Shown here piece by piece: positions 16,496 through 24,759 of a DNA stretch of 64,000 nt. Source of the stretch: Pseudomonas sp. A34-9 (GTDB taxonomy: Bacteria; Pseudomonadota; Gammaproteobacteria; Pseudomonadales; Pseudomonadaceae); the NCBI RefSeq assembly GCF_029543085.1, contig NZ_CP119967.1, positions 558,001 to 622,000 of the forward strand, given 5' to 3'. Under the pieces are notes generated by a model. It saw nothing but the letters and a program-made list of their open reading frames with translations, made no database searches and was not told the origin of the DNA. A program made the translations under genes and the position numbers. Each line of letters starts with the position of its first letter. Within the stretch, counting starts at the first letter, position 1.

Positions 16496-17385
16496 CGATG
16501 TTTCGCAGCTTTCGTGAGCGTGGCTGGAGCGAAATCGACCGAGACAGCTACGCCCGCGCCTGGCGGCGTTTCGGCGGCAGCTTTGCCACGCATCCCGAAG
16601 TCGTCGAGCGTTTGTCGACATTTCTAGGCATCGAGTTGCGCTACCTGGGCTGGATCGTGGACGGTGATGTGCTGGCCGCCATTCCTTGCTGGGGCCGGCA
16701 TGTCGCCTTGTCCAAGGAAGTGCTCAAGCGCGAAGGCAAGCGTGGATTGCTGGACATGGGCAATGCGGAAATCATTCTGCCGATTGCACCCGATGTCATC
16801 GTGCCGGTGCGTCAGCGCGTGGCGTATGTATCGCAGCTCAATGCCGAGCAGATCAGTACGTTAAAGCCGCAGCCTGAGGGTTTGGCCCTTGCCCGGTTGC
16901 CGGAAGAGTATTCGAAGAAGTTTCGCTATAACCAGCGTCGCGAGCAGCGTCTGCTGGAAGAGGCGGGCGGATCGCTGGTGCCGATGTCCGACTTAACGCC
17001 GCAGGAACAGGCCGCCGCTTACGGCGATCTGTTTCAGCGCCGCTGGGGGTTTGAGGTGCCGGGCAAGGCCGGGCTGGTTGAGGTCTTCACCTTGCTGCGC
17101 GAGTTCATGACCGGTTCGGTGGCGATGCTTGATTCGGCGCCCGTGGCCATTCAGGTGCTGTACCGCGTCGAGGCCCCGCAATGGGTGTCGCTGGAGTACA
17201 TCAACGGTGGCGTTGACCCGCAGAGCCGCGAGTTCAGTCCCGGCAGTGTGCTGAGCTTCGTCAACACCCAAGAGGCCTGGGCGCACGCGCAAGCACTGGG
17301 CAAGCCTTTGCGCTATTCATTCGGTCGTGCCGACCGTGAGTACAAGGATCGCTGGTGCCACACGGTGCCGGTCTACAAGGTCTGA
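16489..17385 (+). CDS. mig-14: Mig-14 family protein (antimicrobial-peptide resistance)
   Basis: A 298 aa protein matching the Mig-14 family (PAO1 PA5003). In Salmonella Mig-14 is inner-membrane associated and contributes to resistance to polymyxin and host peptides; the family has a GNAT/FemX-like fold. Visible parts are the N-terminal WSEIDRDSYARAWRRFGG, the central KKFRYNQRRE region near residue 145 and the C-terminal YSFGRADREYKDRW. The start at 16489 overlaps the msbA stop; ATG 16498 is an equally possible start. Location between msbA and dnpA ties it to envelope function. Confidence 0.85.
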   Translation: MLTMFRSFRERGWSEIDRDSYARAWRRFGGSFATHPEVVERLSTFLGIELRYLGWIVDGDVLAAIPCWGRHVALSKEVLKREGKRGLLDMGNAEIILPIAPDVIVPVRQRVAYVSQLNAEQISTLKPQPEGLALARLPEEYSKKFRYNQRREQRLLEEAGGSLVPMSDLTPQEQAAAYGDLFQRRWGFEVPGKAGLVEVFTLLREFMTGSVAMLDSAPVAIQVLYRVEAPQWVSLEYINGGVDPQSREFSPGSVLSFVNTQEAWAHAQALGKPLRYSFGRADREYKDRWCHTVPVYKV

Positions 17386-17389
17386 ATTC

Positions 17390-18790
17390 ATGAGCGCTCG
17401 CAAGCAACAGCTTCTCAAGGCCCATCGGCGCAACAAGCGTCTGTTCCTGATCGCCTTTCTGGTGGGGTTGTTGCTGATCGGAGGGCTGGTCGCGTGGTGG
17501 CTGGTGCCGGTGTTGCTGGTGCTGGCCTGGGTCGCACACGAGGCCTGGTTCGCCGATCATCTGTTCTATCGGCCTTCTGACGACTATCAATACAGCTTTC
17601 CAGCGCAAGCGGCCCGCCAGAGTGTGAGCCTTGAGGGCGGCCTGGTGTGCCTGAGCGAGCCGCTGGCGCAGGGCGAGACATTGCTGCTCGAACTTGAAGT
17701 GAAATCCACTTGGCTGGGGCGCTGGCTCGACCCCTATGTTGAAGTGGGCGACGATCGCCAGGACTTCGAGCGCGGGGTCAGCGGCCGGCGCTTCCTCAAT
17801 CTTTCCGGGCAGGCCGCTGCGCTGGCGCAAGGTGCGCTGACGTTGCGCGGCCGCTATTGCGCGCCGAGTGCCACGGGCACGCTGTGGGTCATGGTCAACG
17901 CTGACTACGCCCGCCAGCGAGTGATGGTCATCGCTCCTCACGCCGATGATGCCGAGCTTGCGGCATTTGGTCTTTACAGCCGCTGCGAAGACGTCAGCAT
18001 CGTCACGCTGACCCAGGGCGAGATCGAAGCTGAAGACTTTCAGCGTCTGGGTCTGGATCAAGCCGCAGCCGCGCGGTTGAAGGGGCGTTTGCGCAGTTGG
18101 GACAGCCTGGTGATTCCCCTGTGGGGCGCAGTGCCCGCCGAGCGTTGCGTGCAACTGGGTTATTACTGCCTGCAACTGCCCTCGATGGCCGCAGAACCGA
18201 CCCAGGCGTTCGGCTCCCGGGAATCCCGGGAAAACGACATCCGCAGTGTGCGCCGGCACAACCCGTTGACCTTGCCAGCAGACGTCGATGGGCAGCCCAC
18301 CTGGCAAAATCTGCTGGGCGACCTGACGGCACTGCTTGAGCACTATCGTCCAGAGGTGATTGTCACACCGCATCCTGAGCTCGATCCGCACAGCGATCAT
18401 GTGGCGTCTACCCAGGCGCTGCTTGAGGCTATCGAGCGCAGTCACTGGAAACCGACAACCCTGCTGATGTACGCCAATCACCTGCACGACAACGATCGCT
18501 GGCCGATGGGGCCTGCCGGTGCCGGTATTGCGCTGCCGCCGGCCATCGAGCCATTGCCGGCTGACCGGCTGTGGAGTCCGCTGTTGTCAGCGGATGTGCA
18601 ACTGGACAAAGCCATGGCACTGGCCATGGAACACGATCTGCAGGGCGGGCAAGTGTTCAAACGGCAATTGCGCCGCTGGATCCAGCAAGGCCTGGCGGGT
18701 CGTCGCTGGCCTGCAACAGGCAGTAACGAGTTTTTCCGCAAGGCTGTCCGGCGCCACGAATTGTTCTGGGTACGCGACCTTTCAGATTGA
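17390..18790 (+). CDS. dnpA: PIG-L family de-N-acetylase DnpA
   Basis: A membrane-anchored LmbE/PIG-L deacetylase of 466 aa, equivalent to PAO1 PA5002, which has been linked to fluoroquinolone tolerance (persistence). The N-terminus has two closely spaced hydrophobic segments (about residues 19-52). The zinc motif APHADDAE lies near 182, and the second motif PHPELDPHSDH near 327 supplies the His/Asp pair. The ATG at 17390 was chosen over an in-frame codon inside mig-14; 4 bases separate the genes. The likely substrate is an N-acetylated sugar of LPS core or precursor, by inference from locus. Confidence 0.86.
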   Translation: MSARKQQLLKAHRRNKRLFLIAFLVGLLLIGGLVAWWLVPVLLVLAWVAHEAWFADHLFYRPSDDYQYSFPAQAARQSVSLEGGLVCLSEPLAQGETLLLELEVKSTWLGRWLDPYVEVGDDRQDFERGVSGRRFLNLSGQAAALAQGALTLRGRYCAPSATGTLWVMVNADYARQRVMVIAPHADDAELAAFGLYSRCEDVSIVTLTQGEIEAEDFQRLGLDQAAAARLKGRLRSWDSLVIPLWGAVPAERCVQLGYYCLQLPSMAAEPTQAFGSRESRENDIRSVRRHNPLTLPADVDGQPTWQNLLGDLTALLEHYRPEVIVTPHPELDPHSDHVASTQALLEAIERSHWKPTTLLMYANHLHDNDRWPMGPAGAGIALPPAIEPLPADRLWSPLLSADVQLDKAMALAMEHDLQGGQVFKRQLRRWIQQGLAGRRWPATGSNEFFRKAVRRHELFWVRDLSD

Positions 18791-18811
18791 AGCGGACGGC
18801 GCTTTACCCTG

Positions 18812-18820
18812 TGTTAATAT
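18812..18820 (+). promoter_or_regulatory. Candidate extended -10 promoter for hldE
   Basis: TGTTAATAT (TGn plus TAATAT) lies 34 bases before the hldE ATG, in the 64-base gap after dnpA. No matched -35 at 16-18 bases was found. Confidence 0.35.
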
Positions 18821-18854
18821 CGCGCCCCTGTTCATTTTGTATGTGGGTTGCTCC

Positions 18855-20276
18855 ATGAAGTTGTCCATGCCGCGTTTCGATCAAGCCCCGGTCTTGGTAG
18901 TCGGCGATGTCATGCTCGACCGTTACTGGCATGGCGGAACCTCACGGATTTCCCCTGAGGCGCCGGTGCCGGTCGTTAAGGTCGAGCAGATCGAAGACCG
19001 TCCGGGCGGCGCCGCGAACGTTGCCTTGAACATTGCCGCGCTGGGTGCGCCGGCGTCCCTGGTCGGTGTGACCGGTGACGACGAAGCCGCCGACAGCCTG
19101 AGCAACAGTCTCAAAGGCGCGGGCGTACGTGCCCTGTTCCAGCGCATTGCGCATCAGCCAACCATCGTCAAGCTGCGGGTCATGAGCCGGCACCAGCAAC
19201 TGCTGCGTATCGACTTTGAAGAGCCGTTCGCCACCGACGCTTTGGCGCTCGGTTCGCAGGTCGATGACCTGCTCGAAGGCATCAAGGTGCTGGTGCTCTC
19301 CGACTACGGCAAAGGTGCCCTGAAGAATCATCAGGCACTGATCCAGGCCGCCCGTGCGAAGAACATTCCGGTGCTGGCTGACCCGAAGGGCAAGGATTTC
19401 TCGATCTATCGCGGCGCGAGCCTGATCACCCCGAACCTCAGCGAATTCGAAGCCATCGTCGGCGGTTGTGTCGATGAGCATGAGCTGGTGAGCAAGGGGG
19501 CGGCGCTGATGCACGACCTCGAGCTCGGTGCATTGCTGGTGACACGCGGCGAACACGGCATGACCCTGCTGCGCCCGGACCAGCCGGCACTGCATTTGCC
19601 GGCTCGTGCCCGTGAGGTGTTCGACGTTACCGGTGCCGGTGACACGGTAATTTCTACCTTGGCCGCCGCGATTGCCGCCGGTGAAGACCTGCCCCACGCC
19701 GTCGCGCTGGCCAATCTGGCCGCCGGCATCGTGGTTGGCAAACTCGGTACGGCTGCCATCAGTGCCCCGGAACTGCGTCGCGCCATTCAGCGTGAAGAAG
19801 GTTCCGAGCGTGGTGTGTTGGGTCTGGAACAGTTGCTGCTCGCCGTGGCCGATGCCCGCGCGCACAACGAGAAGATCGTTTTCACCAACGGCTGCTTCGA
19901 CATCCTGCACGCCGGGCATGTGACCTACCTGGAACAGGCGCGCGCGCAGGGCGATCGTCTGATTGTCGCGGTCAACGATGATGCTTCGGTCAGCCGCTTG
20001 AAAGGGCCGGGCCGACCGATCAACAGTGTTGACCGGCGCATGGCCGTTCTCGCCGGACTCGGCGCGGTGGACTGGGTGATCAGTTTCCCTGAGGGCACAC
20101 CGGAAAACCTGCTGCGCGAGGTCAAGCCGGACGTGCTGGTCAAGGGCGGTGACTACGGAATTGATCAGGTGGTCGGCGCTGATATCGTCAGCGCTTATGG
20201 CGGCACCGTGAAGGTGTTGGGGCTTGTGGAAAACAGCTCGACAACTGCGATTGTCGAGAAGATTCGCAGTCGTTGA
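18855..20276 (+). CDS. hldE: Bifunctional heptose-7-phosphate kinase / heptose-1-phosphate adenylyltransferase
   Basis: Catalyses two steps to ADP-heptose, the donor for WaaC and WaaF. The protein is 473 aa, the usual length. The N-terminal ribokinase-like domain has GDVMLDRYWHG near residue 15, RPGGAANVALN near 49 and the catalytic TGAGDTV near 259. The C-terminal cytidylyltransferase-like domain has NGCFDILHAGHVTYLEQA near 345, including the HxGH motif. The ATG at 18855 gives the typical start; an in-frame upstream extension into dnpA was rejected. Equivalent to PAO1 PA4996 (rfaE). Confidence 0.97.
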   Translation: MKLSMPRFDQAPVLVVGDVMLDRYWHGGTSRISPEAPVPVVKVEQIEDRPGGAANVALNIAALGAPASLVGVTGDDEAADSLSNSLKGAGVRALFQRIAHQPTIVKLRVMSRHQQLLRIDFEEPFATDALALGSQVDDLLEGIKVLVLSDYGKGALKNHQALIQAARAKNIPVLADPKGKDFSIYRGASLITPNLSEFEAIVGGCVDEHELVSKGAALMHDLELGALLVTRGEHGMTLLRPDQPALHLPARAREVFDVTGAGDTVISTLAAAIAAGEDLPHAVALANLAAGIVVGKLGTAAISAPELRRAIQREEGSERGVLGLEQLLLAVADARAHNEKIVFTNGCFDILHAGHVTYLEQARAQGDRLIVAVNDDASVSRLKGPGRPINSVDRRMAVLAGLGAVDWVISFPEGTPENLLREVKPDVLVKGGDYGIDQVVGADIVSAYGGTVKVLGLVENSSTTAIVEKIRSR

Positions 20277-20406
20277 TCAGATGAATTTTTACCGTTGTGT
20301 ACTGCGTGTGAACGGATTTTGCCTTGGGGATTTTACCGTTTCCGTTGATGTAGGCAGCTTTGAATCCGATGCGCTTGCCTGCCTACGTCGCGTGGTCAAT
20401 TAACTT
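20277..20406. other. AT-richer gap with an inverted repeat
   Basis: This 130-base gap after hldE holds GTAGGCAG (20350-20357) and CTGCCTAC (20379-20386), separated by 21 bases, plus two copies of TTTTACCGTT (about 20286 and 20331). Its base composition is lower in GC than its flanks. It marks the junction with a glycosyltransferase trio that PAO1 lacks here. No clear promoter or terminator. Confidence 0.4.
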
Positions 20407-21381
20407 ATGAAAGTCATGCTCCTGGTGATGGACGAGCAGCGGGTCATTCTCGACCGGCTCTACGACATCGTGCAGCAGAACTGTGATGAATGTTTCATCT
20501 ATCGCTTGAGCAAAAAGCAGCAGTTGAATCTGGGTTCGTTTCTCGCCTCGGTCGATTACCAGACCTTCGATCGCGTGGTGATTTTCTCCCGGGTCAAGCG
20601 CTTGGCCACGCAGTTGCAGGTGCTCAAATGCATACCCGGGCTGGTCTTTCTGGAGCACGATGCGTACCAGAACTACATGCCGGCGAGTAAGTACCGTGGC
20701 GTGTATTCCCGACTTTACAGCCGCCTGCCGAGCTGTCGGGCGCTGGTGTCCGGTGCCGTGGTCGCGCGCAAGATGCTGGCCGAAGGCATCGACACGGTGT
20801 TCGTCTCCAAAGGTTACGACGAGCAGATGCTGCACAACACCGGTGTTGAGCGGGACATTCCCGTTGGCTTTCTCGGCAGCCTGAAAAGTACCGAGTACGC
20901 CGAGCGCAAAGCCATGCTCGAATCGCTCTCCAGGCGCACCGGCATGCTGGTGACCCGCACCAAGTCAGGCGCGGAATACCTGCAAACGCTCAATCGCATC
21001 AGGATTTTCGTCAGCGCCGACATCGGCATGAACGAGTTCATGATCAAGAACTATGAGGCCATGGCTTGCGGCTGTGTGTTGCTGGCCTGGAGCCAGGGCG
21101 AAGAAGACCGCTTGCTCGGTTTTGAAGACATGCACAACACCGTGTTCTACCGCAGCGAAGAAGAGGCGGTGGAGAAGATCAAGCTGTTGCAGAGCGATCC
21201 GGAACTCGCGGAGCGCATTGCCCGCAACGGTCAGGAATTTGCGCAAAGCCGCTATTCCTTCGCCCGCGTCGGTCAGGCACTGGCCACGGAAATCCAGCGT
21301 GAGATGCGCCCATGGCAACCGCCTTCAGCGTTCACACGGTTCTGGGTAAAGCTGCGTTACGGGATGAAGGTGCCAGTCTGA
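20407..21381 (+). CDS. Glycosyltransferase, GT-B (family 1/4-like)
   Basis: A 324 aa protein of the group 1-like glycosyltransferases with a C-terminal receptor domain. Visible are FLEHDAYQNY near residue 80, a GFLGSLKSTEYAERKAM linker near 155, and the C-terminal donor-site segment NYEAMACGCVLLAW near 215 followed by LLGFEDM. It is first of three adjacent sugar-transfer genes after hldE, with the next starting at the base after its stop. Probably an outer-core or surface glycan enzyme; the specific sugars are unknown. Confidence 0.8.
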   Translation: MKVMLLVMDEQRVILDRLYDIVQQNCDECFIYRLSKKQQLNLGSFLASVDYQTFDRVVIFSRVKRLATQLQVLKCIPGLVFLEHDAYQNYMPASKYRGVYSRLYSRLPSCRALVSGAVVARKMLAEGIDTVFVSKGYDEQMLHNTGVERDIPVGFLGSLKSTEYAERKAMLESLSRRTGMLVTRTKSGAEYLQTLNRIRIFVSADIGMNEFMIKNYEAMACGCVLLAWSQGEEDRLLGFEDMHNTVFYRSEEEAVEKIKLLQSDPELAERIARNGQEFAQSRYSFARVGQALATEIQREMRPWQPPSAFTRFWVKLRYGMKVPV

Positions 21382-22089
21382 ATGAAGGATCAACAATCGT
21401 CGCAACCCGGCGAGTTCATGGCGCTGGATGCGCTGCCCGGTGGCGATCAGTCGGTTCTGGAGGCTTTGCCTGCTGAGCTTCTCGACTGCCTGGGCCGTGC
21501 GCCCCGGGTCGTGTTGATTGCCAACAATCCGGCCATCACGGCGGCAGATTTTCAGGCACTGAATATTGGCGTCGATGACGTCGTGGTCAGCTTCAATACC
21601 TGCATCAAGGCAGCGCTGCTCAACGAGCAAAGCGTCAATGTTTTCGTGCATGGCTACAACGCACCGGATGCGTATTTTTTTGGTCTGCCTTACGCGCCCC
21701 CGGTACAGCGGATGTTCGAACAGGCGAGTGAACGCTGTTTCAGCATGCTGGTGGGGTGTGCCGCACCGATGTGCCCACTGCCACGTGTGGCCATGTACTG
21801 GGATCGCATTCCATTGCCGCCGCTGTGGAACTACCCGGTCGACCGCCCCGGCGGCAAGCGCTACGTCGGGCCTTCAACCGGTTTCAACACGCTGGTGTTG
21901 TTCGACTGGTTGCGCGGCCTGGCCGGTTACGGCTACCAGCTCATGACCCTGGGTTTTTCCAACGAAGCAGGAAAACTCTGGGGTGGCCATGCCTGGGATT
22001 ATGAGCGCAACTGGCTGCAGCAATCGGACATCATCGTGGTGCCGCTGCAACCCCGGCGCTGGTGGCAAAAGCTGTTTCGGCAAAAGTAA
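21382..22089 (+). CDS. Sialyltransferase-like glycosyltransferase (GT29-type motifs)
   Basis: A 235 aa protein whose motif order resembles sialyltransferase family GT29. An L-motif-like segment runs from PRVVLIANNPAI to VSFNTC (about residues 37-72). An S-motif-like GPSTGFNTLVLF follows near 162, then GYQLMTLGF, and a VS-like HAWDYERNWL near 202 (His and Glu spaced four apart). No signal peptide or membrane helix. It starts directly after the previous stop. No sialic acid synthesis genes are in the window, so CMP-Kdo or another CMP-sugar would be the more natural donor here. Assignment rests on motif reading only. Confidence 0.6.
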   Translation: MKDQQSSQPGEFMALDALPGGDQSVLEALPAELLDCLGRAPRVVLIANNPAITAADFQALNIGVDDVVVSFNTCIKAALLNEQSVNVFVHGYNAPDAYFFGLPYAPPVQRMFEQASERCFSMLVGCAAPMCPLPRVAMYWDRIPLPPLWNYPVDRPGGKRYVGPSTGFNTLVLFDWLRGLAGYGYQLMTLGFSNEAGKLWGGHAWDYERNWLQQSDIIVVPLQPRRWWQKLFRQK

Positions 22090-22147
22090 GCAACAACGTG
22101 TATCCGGTTGCCGGCAGGCCCGAACTACTTTCAAAAGGTGCTGTTGA

Positions 22148-22948
22148 GTGTTGAAAATTGCCGTAGCTTTTTTCGGGATCCCGAGAAATTCGCCGATCTG
22201 TTTCCCCTCCATCGAACAGAATGTTCTGGCACAGTTGCCTGCGGGCAGCGATGTGAAGTGCTTTTATCACTTGTACAAAATCGATGAGGTGCAGAACACA
22301 CGGTCTGGCGAAAAAGGCGAGTTGTCGGCAGACAACTACCAGCCCTTCGAGTCGATGACCGGTGCACTGACTTCGACCGCAGGGGTGCTGGAGCGCTGGG
22401 ATTTCGATCAGGTCAAAGCACAGGGCGACACCTGGGCCGATGACTATGCGTCGCTGCGCAATCTGATCTATCAGCTCAACTCGCTGCATACCGTGACCAC
22501 GATGATCGAATCCTTCGATCCGGATTTCGTTGTGTTCGTGCGCCCGGACAATTTCTTTCACAACGCATTGCCTGGCTATGTCTTCGCTCACCCTGAGGCT
22601 CGCAGGCACAACGCTTATATACCGGACTGGCAGTGGTGGGGCGGGTTGAACGACCGCTTTGCGGTGTGTGGGCGCGATACTTATGTCGCGTATGGCAAGC
22701 GGATCGAGCGCATTTTCGAATTCTGCAAGGCGACAGGTCGCAAACTGCATTCCGAGCGCTTGCTCAAATATGCGCTACAGCAGGTCGATGCCAGGATCTG
22801 CACGTTGCCGACTCAGGCATCACGAGTGCGCATTACCGGCGCATTTGCCGAGGAGTCGTTCTCGCCCAAGCGCGGCATGGGCAAGCGCGAAAACCGCTAC
22901 TTCCATTTCTTCGCCGCGTTGCGCACGTGGTGGGATCGCCGCCGCTAA
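22148..22948 (+). CDS. Putative glycosyltransferase, GT-A-like, uncharacterised
   Basis: A 266 aa protein I cannot assign to a named family with certainty. The N-terminus IAVAFFGIPRNS, the central FVVFVRPDNFFHN near residue 128 and GLNDRFAVCGRDTYVAYG near 166 are patterns seen in nucleotide-sugar transferase-like proteins of surface-polysaccharide loci. The GTG at 22148 was chosen (product begins MLKIAVAFFG). No signal peptide. It follows the sialyltransferase-like gene by 58 bases and ends 4 bases before the stop of a convergent gene. A role in core or surface glycan assembly is inferred from neighbours. Confidence 0.55.
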   Translation: MLKIAVAFFGIPRNSPICFPSIEQNVLAQLPAGSDVKCFYHLYKIDEVQNTRSGEKGELSADNYQPFESMTGALTSTAGVLERWDFDQVKAQGDTWADDYASLRNLIYQLNSLHTVTTMIESFDPDFVVFVRPDNFFHNALPGYVFAHPEARRHNAYIPDWQWWGGLNDRFAVCGRDTYVAYGKRIERIFEFCKATGRKLHSERLLKYALQQVDARICTLPTQASRVRITGAFAEESFSPKRGMGKRENRYFHFFAALRTWWDRRR

Positions 22949-22952
22949 ACGG

Positions 22953-23915
22953 CTATTTGGCGGTTTTTTTGCCCAGCCCGACTAATCGCAGCGCCTTGAT
23001 ACTCAACTGCTTGAGCCCCTGACGCGGGGCTTTCGCCGGTTGCAGGCCTTGCTGCACCAGCCAGTCCTTCCAGCGTATTCGCTCCTCGCGCACGACCCAG
23101 CCGGTTTGTGTCGCAAAGCTCTCGGCCAGATACAGACCTCGGGTGCTGGCGGCAACGAGTTTGTCGCGCTTGAGCGTGTACAACTCGGCCAGTGGCGCGC
23201 CGTCCTTGAGTGGCATCAAGTACAGGTCGGGGCGCTTGCGGTCGAGTCGGGCGACCAGTTGATCACCCTCTAGACGCTCGTCGACGTGAAACAGACTCAG
23301 GGACTTGGCTTCCTTGGGGACATCCAGGCGCAAGTCGTAGATCAATTGCAGTGACGCGGTCGGCAGATGCACGTAAGCCCGTGGCCGTTCGAGCAATTGC
23401 AGGTTGGCGCAACGTATGGGGCGCGCCGAGCCGGACAACGGGGTCAGGCGAAACGGCAGGGCTTCGCGATAATGCAGGGCCGCTGAGTAGGGGGCTGGCA
23501 GCCAGGTGTCGTTGAAGCGCCCGCCGAGCCAGCCTTCCGGTGTCTCGAGCAAACACTCTTCGGCAATTTCCTGAATGGCCGTGTGTAGCGGGATATTCAG
23601 CTCATGAGCCGGCACGTAACCGGAAATCAATTTGAGCACGACGTCGCCACGATCCTGTCGGCGCTGGCGCACCAGCACCCAATAATCGCGATTCTGCCAA
23701 TGCAGGGTCAGACGTACCGAAACGCCGAGATTGGCCAGCTCCAGCGAGAAACGCTCAGTGTCGGCCACGCTCACCGGTTTGCGCCGCTGCAAGGTCTGCG
23801 CGAAGTTCAGCGGCATGCCGACGCTCTGATAGGTCAGGCCTTCGGGGGTGGCTTCGACGAACAGCGGCAGGGTCTTGAAGTTGCTCGGGTTCTTTCTGAT
23901 GAGCGTGCGCGGCAT
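22953..23915 (-). CDS. Conserved Pseudomonas protein (PA4993 type) with degenerate Nudix-like box
   Basis: A 320 aa protein with no recognised function. In the middle it carries G99-x5-E105, then QEIAEEC at 115-121. This resembles a Nudix box (G-x5-E-x7-REUxEExGU) with two extra residues and Gln for Arg. A basic C-terminus (KAPRQGLKQ to GLGKKTAK) and no membrane segment suggest a cytoplasmic protein. It is the last of a likely minus-strand group with the aldo/keto reductase and FAD oxidoreductase genes, 31 bases after the former. Same order as PAO1 PA4991-PA4993. Confidence 0.6.
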   Translation of the reverse strand: MPRTLIRKNPSNFKTLPLFVEATPEGLTYQSVGMPLNFAQTLQRRKPVSVADTERFSLELANLGVSVRLTLHWQNRDYWVLVRQRRQDRGDVVLKLISGYVPAHELNIPLHTAIQEIAEECLLETPEGWLGGRFNDTWLPAPYSAALHYREALPFRLTPLSGSARPIRCANLQLLERPRAYVHLPTASLQLIYDLRLDVPKEAKSLSLFHVDERLEGDQLVARLDRKRPDLYLMPLKDGAPLAELYTLKRDKLVAASTRGLYLAESFATQTGWVVREERIRWKDWLVQQGLQPAKAPRQGLKQLSIKALRLVGLGKKTAK

Positions 23916-23946
23916 ATCGGCTCCTGCTTAAGGCCGCGAGGCGGCG

Positions 23947-24759
23947 TCAGTGACCACGCAGGACCTGGGCGACGGTCGCAACGTTGTGGGCGAGGTGCAG
24001 CGGATTGATCGTGCCGACAATAGCACTGGCTACGCCAGGTTGCGCGAACAGCAATTCGAAGCTGGCGCGCACCGGATCGACGCCCGGGCTCAGGCAAACA
24101 TGACCGCTGGCCAAGGCTTTTTTCACCAGAATGGCTTTGCCGTGGACAGCAGCATAGTCAATGACAGCTTTCTCGTTTTGTTCGTTCAGATTGTAGGTGA
24201 CCATCGCGCAGTCGCCTTGCTCCAGTGCTTTCAAACCGCCCTCGACGGTTTTTCCGGAAAAGCCGAAGCCGCGAATCTTGCCTTCGGCCTTGAGCGCCGC
24301 GAGGGTGGCGTACACCTCTTCGTGCTCGAGAATTGCCATGTCGTTGCCGTCGGAATGCACCAACACCAGGTCGATAAAATCGCTTTCAAGACGTTGCAGG
24401 CTGCGTTCCACCGACATCCGTGTATGTGCTGCGCTGAAATCGTGGCGCGACAGACCATCGGCAAACTCTTCGCCGACCTTGCTGACGATTACCCAGTCCT
24501 GACGCTGGCCACGCAACAGCGGCCCGAGGCGCTCTTCGCTGCGGCCATAGGCCGGGGCGGTGTCGATCAGGTTGATGCCCAATTCCCGCGCCTGACGCAG
24601 CAGCATGCGCGCTTCGTCGTCGCCGGGAATCTGAAAACCGTTGGGGTATTTCACGCCTTGGTCACGGCCGAGTTTGACCGTGCCCAGACCCAGTGGCGAA
24701 ACCATCAGGCCGGTGCTGCCCAGCGGTCGATGAAGGTCGTGCAGGTTGGCAATGGTCAT
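23947..24759 (-). CDS. Aldo/keto reductase
   Basis: A 270 aa NAD(P)H-dependent oxidoreductase with a TIM-barrel fold. The catalytic tetrad is visible: Asp 66 and Tyr 71 (DTAPAYGRSEERLG), Lys 94 (SKVG) and His 135 (LVHSDG). C-terminal cofactor-binding segments are SFELLFAQPGVASAIVGT. It overlaps the FAD oxidoreductase gene upstream by 4 bases, so the two are coupled. Physiological substrate unknown. Equivalent to PAO1 PA4992. Confidence 0.9.
   Translation of the reverse strand: MTIANLHDLHRPLGSTGLMVSPLGLGTVKLGRDQGVKYPNGFQIPGDDEARMLLRQARELGINLIDTAPAYGRSEERLGPLLRGQRQDWVIVSKVGEEFADGLSRHDFSAAHTRMSVERSLQRLESDFIDLVLVHSDGNDMAILEHEEVYATLAALKAEGKIRGFGFSGKTVEGGLKALEQGDCAMVTYNLNEQNEKAVIDYAAVHGKAILVKKALASGHVCLSPGVDPVRASFELLFAQPGVASAIVGTINPLHLAHNVATVAQVLRGH

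Noticed and set aside
14636..16621. 661-codon open frame antisense to msbA
   Set aside because: It mirrors a well-conserved gene, its product has no recognisable domain and is His/Gln-rich, as expected from reading GC-rich codons backwards.
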